Below, in pieces: positions 41,692-47,259 of a stretch of DNA of 47,259 nucleotides. Below the pieces are notes generated by a model. It was not told the origin of the DNA and searched no databases. It saw only the letters and a list, made by a program, of their open reading frames with translations. Source of the stretch: RGIG8709 sp045537065 (lineage in GTDB: Bacteria; Bacillota; Clostridia; Monoglobales; Monoglobaceae); NCBI GenBank assembly GCA_045537065.1, contig JAZSOT010000020.1, positions 1-47,259 of the forward strand. Direction: 5' to 3'. The position numbers were made by a program, and so were the translations under genes. How positions within the stretch are numbered: position 1 is the stretch's first letter; every line of letters begins with the position of its first letter.

Positions 41692-41830
41692 TTTGAAATA
41701 ACTTATATTACGGGGCTGTTACAGGAATATTAAGAAATAATTAATATAATTTTTAAATAGTATTACATATAACAAAAATAAAATTTTAATGATATGATTA
41801 AGGGGAAAAATATAAAGAGAGGTTTTTGGT

Positions 41831-42316
41831 ATGGCGATTAAACTGCGAGGCACAATTCTTGCATTTCTTTTTTTAATACCTGTTTTAATCTATGTTGTAA
41901 ATACGGCTTTATTTAATTTGCTGATGTTTTTTGCAGTTTTATATGTCTCCGGAAAATCTCTTTATAAGCTTTTTGTTTATAGCTTTTTATCCGATGAATT
42001 TGTTGAGAAGTATGAATCAAAGGTAATGACAGTCAGTATAGCTGAATTTTTTATAAGAAAAATTTTCAGTGTTTTGCTCACTGTTTTAATCACGTTGTTT
42101 TTTATAGGCAAATGTGCCTTGTACGCGGGTATAATAAAATATGCGACGATTTTAGTCGCCGCATTATGGATATTTGATTTATTGAAAACCTTGTATAGCC
42201 TAGTGCCCCGAAAAATTTATTCGGAGGATTACACAGCATTTGATTATGTTCTTGAAGCGCTTATGTGGCTCCAGAATATATTGTCAATTATATTGGTAAT
42301 TGTTTTTACTTTATAA
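41831..42316 (+). CDS. Membrane protein, unknown
   Basis: A 161-residue protein with about four to five hydrophobic segments (9-50, 70-98, 100-120, 145-160) and a short polar loop (EKYESKVMT). I recognise no family. GAGAGG precedes the ATG. It is convergent with mtaB, whose stop is 3 bases away, with no terminator between. Nothing in context suggests a role. Confidence 0.75.
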   Translation: MAIKLRGTILAFLFLIPVLIYVVNTALFNLLMFFAVLYVSGKSLYKLFVYSFLSDEFVEKYESKVMTVSIAEFFIRKIFSVLLTVLITLFFIGKCALYAGIIKYATILVAALWIFDLLKTLYSLVPRKIYSEDYTAFDYVLEALMWLQNILSIILVIVFTL

Positions 42317-42319
42317 TTT

Positions 42320-43573
42320 TTAAATTGTAACCTCGGTGAAACTGTTGCTTATGTCTTTGTCGGATGATATATAAACATCCATATAGTTTGGAAGAGTTGC
42401 GTGGTATTTCCCGTTTGAAAGCTTTTCTTCAACCAGAACGGTAACGGTTCTGCCTTTATATGAATCATAAAATTGCTTATTCATTTTTTTAGAGAGCTCC
42501 AGCATTTTTTGGCTGCGGGCTTCTTTAATTTGTTCGGGAATTTGATTTTCCATTTCTGCAGCACGGGTTCCCTTCCTTATTGAATATTTAAAAACGTGCA
42601 TTTGCATAAAGCCTATTTTCTTGCAGAAATTAAATGAGTCTTCAAAGTCTTTGTCTGTTTCTCCCGGGAATCCCACCATAATATCAGTTGTAAAAGAAAC
42701 ATCGGGAATGTTTTCACGGAGAAGATTAACTGCCCTTTCGTAATCAGATGTGAGGTAATGTCTGTTCATTGCCTTTAATGTGTTGTCACATCCGCTCTGG
42801 AGTGCAAGGTGAAAATGGGGGCAAAGGTTTTTGATTTTTTTTGCTCGCATAACAAAATCTTCTGTGATTATAACGGGTTCTAAAGAACCAAGGCGGATTC
42901 TTTTTATTCCCTCAACCTGTGAAATCATTTCTATAATGTCAATAAGAGTTGTTTTATAGCCGAAATCCTTGCCGTAGGAATCAAGATGAATACCTGTCAG
43001 CACAATTTCAGGATAACCGTTTTTAGCAAGACGTGTTACTTCATCCAAGATGTTTTTTGGATTTCTGGAACGAACTCTTCCCCTTGCGTAAGGGATAATG
43101 CAGTATGAACAGAAGTTGTCGCAACCGTCTTCGATTTTTATAGTTGCACGTATTCTGCTTTGTTCATCTGTTATGCAAAGCTCTTCGTAATCCCTGAAAT
43201 GAGTCATATCTGTATTTTTTAAAGTTCTTTCGCCTTTTATGGCTTTTTCCACATATTCAACTATATTTTTCTTTCCCTCGGTTCCAACAACAACATCAAC
43301 TCCGTCTATGGAGAAAGCCTTTTCAGGCTCTGTTTGTGCCAGACAACCTGTAACCGCAATGATAGCAGAGGAGTTTTCTTTTTTAGCTTTTCTTATGTGC
43401 TGTCTTGATTTTTGTGCCCCTGTATTTGTAACAGTGCAGGTGTTTATAACATATACGTCAGCTGGCTCATTTTTTTCAGAAATCTTGTAACCGCTTTTTC
43501 TGAACAACTCGCTCATAGCCTGACTTTCATAATAGTTTGTTTTGCAACCAAGGGTTATAAATTTAACCTTCAT
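42320..43573 (-). CDS. mtaB: tRNA (t6A37) methylthiotransferase MtaB
   Basis: Radical-SAM enzyme that adds a methylthio group to t6A at position 37 of tRNA-Lys. The protein has 417 residues. The N-terminal UPF0004 domain has FITLGCKTNYYESQAM, INTCTVTNTG and VTGCLAQ (second cluster cysteines). The radical-SAM motif is DGCDNFCSYCIIPYARG. A C-terminal TRAM-like segment (YKGRTVTVLVEE) follows. The 'LGCKxNxxE' and 'IPYARG' forms separate MtaB from MiaB. Confidence 0.94.
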   Translation of the reverse strand: MKVKFITLGCKTNYYESQAMSELFRKSGYKISEKNEPADVYVINTCTVTNTGAQKSRQHIRKAKKENSSAIIAVTGCLAQTEPEKAFSIDGVDVVVGTEGKKNIVEYVEKAIKGERTLKNTDMTHFRDYEELCITDEQSRIRATIKIEDGCDNFCSYCIIPYARGRVRSRNPKNILDEVTRLAKNGYPEIVLTGIHLDSYGKDFGYKTTLIDIIEMISQVEGIKRIRLGSLEPVIITEDFVMRAKKIKNLCPHFHLALQSGCDNTLKAMNRHYLTSDYERAVNLLRENIPDVSFTTDIMVGFPGETDKDFEDSFNFCKKIGFMQMHVFKYSIRKGTRAAEMENQIPEQIKEARSQKMLELSKKMNKQFYDSYKGRTVTVLVEEKLSNGKYHATLPNYMDVYISSDKDISNSFTEVTI

Positions 43574-43625
43574 AATTTAAATCATCCAATTCTTAATAAA
43601 TAACTGATAAAAAATTTGTAATAAA

Positions 43626-43654
43626 ATTATACACTTTTTTATTGACTAATGCAA
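43626..43654 (-). promoter_or_regulatory. Promoter of mtaB
   Basis: Reverse-strand TTGCAT (plus 43649-43654), 17-bp spacer, TATAAT (plus 43626-43631). It overlaps the forward promoter below, so the two should exclude each other. Confidence 0.65.
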
Positions 43655-43670
43655 GAAAAAATTATATAAT
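43642..43670 (+). promoter_or_regulatory. Promoter of the HPr-like gene
   Basis: TTGACT (43642-43647), 17-bp spacer, TATAAT (43665-43670), 30 bp before the start. Confidence 0.75.
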
Positions 43671-43700
43671 ATATGTAAATGATTAAGAGGAGGATGTTTG

Positions 43701-43928
43701 ATGAACAAATTTGAAATATTATTAAGCTCCATTAATGATGTAAAAAATTTTGTTAACGTAGTCAGCAAATATGATTATGATATTGATTTAACATCAGGAA
43801 GATATGTTGTTGATGCAAAGTCAATTATGGGTATATTCAGCCTTGATTTAAGCAAGCCTATTATGGTGGAAATTCACAGCGAATCTTGTGAAGACTTGTA
43901 TAACGAACTCGCACCATACATTCAGTAA
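43701..43928 (+). CDS. HPr-like protein lacking the phosphorylated histidine
   Basis: A 75-residue protein with HPr fold features: YVVDAKSIMGIFSLDLSKP corresponds to the HPr region around Ser46 (here Ser41), and the last helix is EDLYNELAPYI. The region that should carry GIHARPA with His15 reads SINDVKNFV, so it cannot accept phosphate from enzyme I in the usual way. The conserved Ser41 could still be a target of HPr kinase, as in the regulatory Crh of Bacillus, though this is inference. AGGAGG lies 8 bases before the ATG. Confidence 0.8.
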   Translation: MNKFEILLSSINDVKNFVNVVSKYDYDIDLTSGRYVVDAKSIMGIFSLDLSKPIMVEIHSESCEDLYNELAPYIQ

Positions 43929-43983
43929 GCTTATTTGGGATGTATAGTTTGTCCCTTTTGAGTGTATATTAATTTTGGAGAAT

Positions 43984-44034
43984 GTGCAAAAAACTGCTCT
44001 TATATGAAAAATAAGGGAGGTTAGTTTTTTGTGC
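43984..44034 (+). promoter_or_regulatory. Two-tier stem-loop upstream of tadA
   Basis: Outer stem GTGCAAAAAACT (43984-43995) with AGTTTTTTGTGC (44023-44034), inner stem of seven pairs around 43997-44017. A GGGAGG sequence (44015-44020) lies inside the fold. Weak terminator-like tail. Confidence 0.5.
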
Positions 44035-44063
44035 AGTTTTGTTGATTAACAAAATATAAAGTT

Positions 44064-44534
44064 ATGACTTTGAAAGAATATTATATGAAAATAGCATATG
44101 CAGAAGCTAAAAAAGCATATGAAAAGGGAGAAATCCCCATTGGTGCAGTAATCGTGAAAAACGGAGAAATTATTGCAAAGGCTCATAATTTAAGAGAAAC
44201 CGAAAAAAATTCTTTAAACCATGCCGAAATTGTTGCAATTGATATGGCGTGCAAAAAGCTTGGGGGCTGGAGGCTTACAGATTGTGATATGTATGTTACT
44301 TTAGAGCCCTGTCATATGTGTATAGGAGCAATTATCCAGGCTAAAATAAAAAATCTTTATTTTGGAGCATATGATAAAAAAGGCGGTGCAGTTTTCTCTA
44401 TTGATGAGATTCCGAAAAATCCGAAACTATGTCACAGACTTGAATGTTTTGGCGGTATTCTAGAGGATGAATGTTCGGAAATTTTGAAAAAATTCTTTTT
44501 AAATCTGCGCCACACAAAAAATGAAAATAATTAA
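44064..44534 (+). CDS. tadA: tRNA-specific adenosine deaminase
   Basis: Converts wobble adenosine 34 of tRNA-Arg to inosine. The protein has 156 residues. Zinc and catalytic residues are in NHAEIVAID (His, Glu) and LEPCHMCIGAI (two Cys). The end FGGILEDECSEILKKFF is typical. No clear ribosome-binding site lies before the ATG at 44064; the nearest GGGAGG is about 44 bases upstream inside a hairpin. ppdK follows after 26 bases. Confidence 0.94.
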   Translation: MTLKEYYMKIAYAEAKKAYEKGEIPIGAVIVKNGEIIAKAHNLRETEKNSLNHAEIVAIDMACKKLGGWRLTDCDMYVTLEPCHMCIGAIIQAKIKNLYFGAYDKKGGAVFSIDEIPKNPKLCHRLECFGGILEDECSEILKKFFLNLRHTKNENN

Positions 44535-44560
44535 ACATATATAACTTAGGAGGAAAAAAA

Positions 44561-47188
44561 ATGAGCAAAAAGTTTGTTTACCTTTTCAGTGAAGGCGACG
44601 CAAGCATGAGAGAACTTCTCGGCGGTAAAGGCGCTAACCTTGCTGAAATGACAAAAATCGGCCTCCCTGTTCCACAGGGCTTCACAGTATCAACAGAGGC
44701 TTGTACTCAGTACTATGAAGACGGCAGAAAGATTAATGCAGAAATTCAGGCAGAAATCATGGAAAACATCACAAAGATGGAAGCTATCTGCGGAAAGAAA
44801 TTCGGAGACAAAGAGAATCCTCTCTTAGTTTCTGTTCGTTCAGGAGCAAGAGCATCTATGCCTGGTATGATGGATACAATTTTGAACCTCGGTCTTAATG
44901 AAGAGGTTGTTGAAACAATGTCAGCAAAATCAGGAAATCCTCGTTGGGCATGGGATTGCTACAGAAGATTTATCCAGATGTATTCAGACGTTGTTATGGA
45001 AGTTGGTAAGAAATATTTTGAACAGCTTATTGACGAGATGAAAGAAGCAAAAGGCGTAACTCAGGATATCGAGCTTACAGCTGATGACCTTAAGGTTTTA
45101 GCTTCTCAGTTCAAAGCTGAATATAAAAACAAGATTGGCAAAGACTTCCCAAGCGATCCAAAGGAACAGCTTATGGGTGCAGTTGAAGCTGTATTCCGTT
45201 CATGGGATAACCCAAGAGCAAATGTATATCGTCGTGACAATGATATTCCTTATTCATGGGGTACAGCTGTTAACGTACAGATGATGGCATTTGGTAATAT
45301 GGGTGATGATTGCGGAACAGGTGTTGCATTCACTCGTGACCCAGCTACAGGGGACAGAGGCTTAATGGGTGAATTCCTTGTTAATGCACAGGGTGAAGAC
45401 GTTGTTGCCGGCGTTCGTACACCAATGCCTATCGCTGAAATGGCTGACAAGTTCCCTGAAGCATTCGCTGAATTTAAAGAAGTTTGTGCAAAGCTTGAAG
45501 ATCACTACAGAGATATGCAGGATATGGAGTTCACTGTTGAAAACAAGAAACTTTATATGCTTCAGACAAGAAATGGTAAGAGAACAGCAAAAGCTGCTCT
45601 AAAAATTGCTTGTGACTTGGTTGATGAGGGAATGATTGATAAGAAGCAGGCTGTTGCTATGATCGACCCAAGAAATCTTGACACACTTCTTCATCCTCAG
45701 TTTGATGCGAAAGCATTAAAAGCTGCAACTCCTGCAGGAAGAGGTCTTGGTGCTTCTCCTGGTGCTGCTTGCGGTAAGGTTGTATTCACAGCTGAAGATG
45801 CTGAGGCTTGGAATGCAAGAGGCGAAAAGGTTGTACTTGTTCGTCTTGAAACATCACCTGAAGATATCACTGGTATGAAAGCATCTCAGGGTATCTTAAC
45901 AGTTCGTGGCGGTATGACATCACACGCTGCCGTTGTTGCTCGTGGTATGGGTACATGCTGTGTATCAGGTTGCGGTGAAATCAACATGGACGAAGAAAAT
46001 AAGAAATTTACTTTAGCTGGTAAAACATATAATGAAGGCGACTTCATTTCAATCGACGGTTCAACAGGTAATATTTATGATGGTATTATTCCTACTGTTG
46101 ATGCTGAAATCGCAGGCGAATTTGGAAGAATTATGGAATGGGCTGATGAATTCAGAACATTAAAGGTTAGAACAAATGCAGACACACCTCAAGATGCTAA
46201 GAAAGCTCGTGAACTCGGTGCTGAAGGTATCGGTCTTTGCCGTACAGAGCATATGTTCTTTGAAGCTGAAAGAATTGCTGCATTCAGAGAAATGATTTGT
46301 TCTGATACAGTTGAAGAAAGAGAAGCTGCTCTTGAAAAGATATTACCATATCAGCAGGGCGACTTTGAAAAACTTTATGAAGCATTAGAAGGTCATCCTG
46401 TAACAATCAGATTCTTAGACCCACCACTTCATGAATTTGTTCCAACAGAAGAAGCTGATATTGAAGCACTTGCAAAATCACAGGGCAAAACAGTTGCTGA
46501 AATCAAGGCTATTATCAATTCACTTCACGAATTTAACCCAATGATGGGACATCGTGGATGCCGTCTTGCGGTAACATATCCTGAAATTGCAAAGATGCAG
46601 ACAAGAGCGGTTATCCGTGCTGCTATCAATGTTAAGAAGGCTCATCCTGACTGGAATATAGTTCCTGAAATTATGATTCCTCTTGTTGGAGATATCAAAG
46701 AACTTAAGTTCGTTAAGAACGATGTTGTTGCAACTGCTGATGAAGAAATCGCTGCTGCTGGCATCGAACTTAAATACGAAGTTGGTACAATGATTGAAAT
46801 TCCAAGAGCTGCACTAACTGCTGATGTTATTGCAAGCGAAGCTGAATTCTTCTGTTTCGGTACAAACGACCTTACACAGATGACATACGGCTTCTCAAGA
46901 GACGATGCTGGTAAGTTCTTAGATGCTTACTATGATGCAAAAATCTTTGAAAATGATCCATTTGCAAAACTTGACCAGACTGGTGTTGGTAAGCTTATGG
47001 AAATGGCTGTAGCAATGGGTAAAAAGGTTCGTCCTGAAATGCACTGCGGTATCTGCGGTGAGCACGGCGGCGACCCTGTATCTGTTGAATTTTGTCATAA
47101 CATTGGTCTTGACTATGTATCATGTTCACCATTCCGTGTTCCGATTGCAAGACTTGCTGCTGCTCAGGCTGCTATTAAAAAGGCTTAA
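44561..47188 (+). CDS. ppdK: Pyruvate, phosphate dikinase
   Basis: Interconverts pyruvate, ATP and phosphate with phosphoenolpyruvate, AMP and pyrophosphate; in anaerobes it often runs toward pyruvate in glycolysis. The protein has 875 residues, standard length. Nucleotide-binding N domain (LLGGKGANLAEMTKIGLPVP, SVRSGARASMPGMMDTILNL). The phosphohistidine is in GGMTSHAAVVARGMG (about residue 455). The PEP-binding barrel has EGIGLCRTEHMFF and the catalytic cysteine in HCGICGEHGGDP. Optimised codon use like PFOR marks high expression. AGGAGG lies before the ATG. Confidence 0.98.
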   Translation: MSKKFVYLFSEGDASMRELLGGKGANLAEMTKIGLPVPQGFTVSTEACTQYYEDGRKINAEIQAEIMENITKMEAICGKKFGDKENPLLVSVRSGARASMPGMMDTILNLGLNEEVVETMSAKSGNPRWAWDCYRRFIQMYSDVVMEVGKKYFEQLIDEMKEAKGVTQDIELTADDLKVLASQFKAEYKNKIGKDFPSDPKEQLMGAVEAVFRSWDNPRANVYRRDNDIPYSWGTAVNVQMMAFGNMGDDCGTGVAFTRDPATGDRGLMGEFLVNAQGEDVVAGVRTPMPIAEMADKFPEAFAEFKEVCAKLEDHYRDMQDMEFTVENKKLYMLQTRNGKRTAKAALKIACDLVDEGMIDKKQAVAMIDPRNLDTLLHPQFDAKALKAATPAGRGLGASPGAACGKVVFTAEDAEAWNARGEKVVLVRLETSPEDITGMKASQGILTVRGGMTSHAAVVARGMGTCCVSGCGEINMDEENKKFTLAGKTYNEGDFISIDGSTGNIYDGIIPTVDAEIAGEFGRIMEWADEFRTLKVRTNADTPQDAKKARELGAEGIGLCRTEHMFFEAERIAAFREMICSDTVEEREAALEKILPYQQGDFEKLYEALEGHPVTIRFLDPPLHEFVPTEEADIEALAKSQGKTVAEIKAIINSLHEFNPMMGHRGCRLAVTYPEIAKMQTRAVIRAAINVKKAHPDWNIVPEIMIPLVGDIKELKFVKNDVVATADEEIAAAGIELKYEVGTMIEIPRAALTADVIASEAEFFCFGTNDLTQMTYGFSRDDAGKFLDAYYDAKIFENDPFAKLDQTGVGKLMEMAVAMGKKVRPEMHCGICGEHGGDPVSVEFCHNIGLDYVSCSPFRVPIARLAAAQAAIKKA

Positions 47189-47212
47189 TTGAATATTTAA
47201 CTTAAGTTATTT

Positions 47213-47257
47213 TAAGGGACTGTTTGAAAACAATGTTTTCAAACAGTCCTCTTTTTT
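47213..47257 (+). terminator. Strong terminator of ppdK
   Basis: GGACTGTTTGAAAAC, loop AAT, GTTTTCAAACAGTCC followed by TCTTTTTT; a 15-bp perfect stem starting about 28 bases after the stop. Confidence 0.93.
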
Positions 47258-47259
47258 GT

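Noticed and set aside
41654..41830. Fur box before feoAB
   Set aside because: I scanned the 177-bp gap for a GATAATGATTATC-like dyad and found only scattered AT-rich matches.

Overview
The window is about 47 kb of AT-rich DNA from a low-GC anaerobic Firmicute, most likely an uncultured-type member of the Clostridia. The evidence is the gene content: a single-chain pyruvate:ferredoxin oxidoreductase, a flavin reductase-rubredoxin fusion, ferredoxin-type [4Fe-4S] domains, Spo0A, MurT/GatD, FeoAB and pyruvate phosphate dikinase. Starts are mostly preceded by AGGAGG-like sites, GTG and TTG starts are common, and many promoters are vegetative type (TTGACA, 17 bp, TATAAT). I cannot name a genus. 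It reads as core chromosome: I see no integrase, transposase, phage gene or CRISPR array.

Layout. 1-3.6 kb: a truncated class I lysyl-tRNA synthetase, a rubredoxin fusion protein, and a Y-family polymerase/YolD pair. 3.6-8.6 kb: a forward envelope operon (WecG/TagA-type glycosyltransferase, DJ-1 protein, CPBP protease, mltG, trmR, rodA). 8.7-12.2 kb: the 1170-residue PFOR on the reverse strand, with an elaborate upstream region. 12.5-12.95 kb: tRNA-Leu, initiator tRNA-Met, and a strongly folded non-coding RNA between two terminators that share a stem. 13-18.6 kb: nagB, an iron-sulfur aldo/keto reductase, small proteins, and metY-comF-PHP. 18.6-20.8 kb: tRNA-Pro, an unusual array of hairpins joined by CGATAT linkers, then an S-layer-homology protein with a repeat-rich promoter and leader. 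21-25.7 kb: a reverse-strand core cluster (SDR, cdsA, uppS, frr, pyrH, a coiled-coil membrane protein, a small exporter-like protein). 25.8-31.5 kb: murT-gatD, spo0A, and Lrp-type regulator-aminotransferase-tatD.

31.5-39.2 kb is the replication-origin neighbourhood. dnaA, mnmE, a DnaD-domain gene and dnaI run leftward. rpmH, rnpA, yidD, yidC and khpB run rightward. The 383-bp gap between dnaA and rpmH is rich in inverted repeats but has no consensus DnaA box that I can find. From 39.2 kb come feoB/feoA, an orphan membrane protein, mtaB, an HPr-like protein without the usual histidine motif, tadA, and ppdK ending in a strong terminator.

Functionally the window joins central anaerobic carbon and energy metabolism (PFOR, PPDK, ferredoxin-type proteins), envelope building (uppS, cdsA, mltG, rodA, murT/gatD, yidC), replication start (dnaA, dnaD-like, dnaI) and tRNA/ribosome maintenance (rnpA, rpmH, frr, mnmE, mtaB, trmR, tadA). 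The parts least explained by known genes are the CGATAT hairpin array (18767-18940), the structured RNA at 12740-12930, the extra base in the T arm of the initiator tRNA, and the regulatory dyads before PFOR, the S-layer gene and dnaA.
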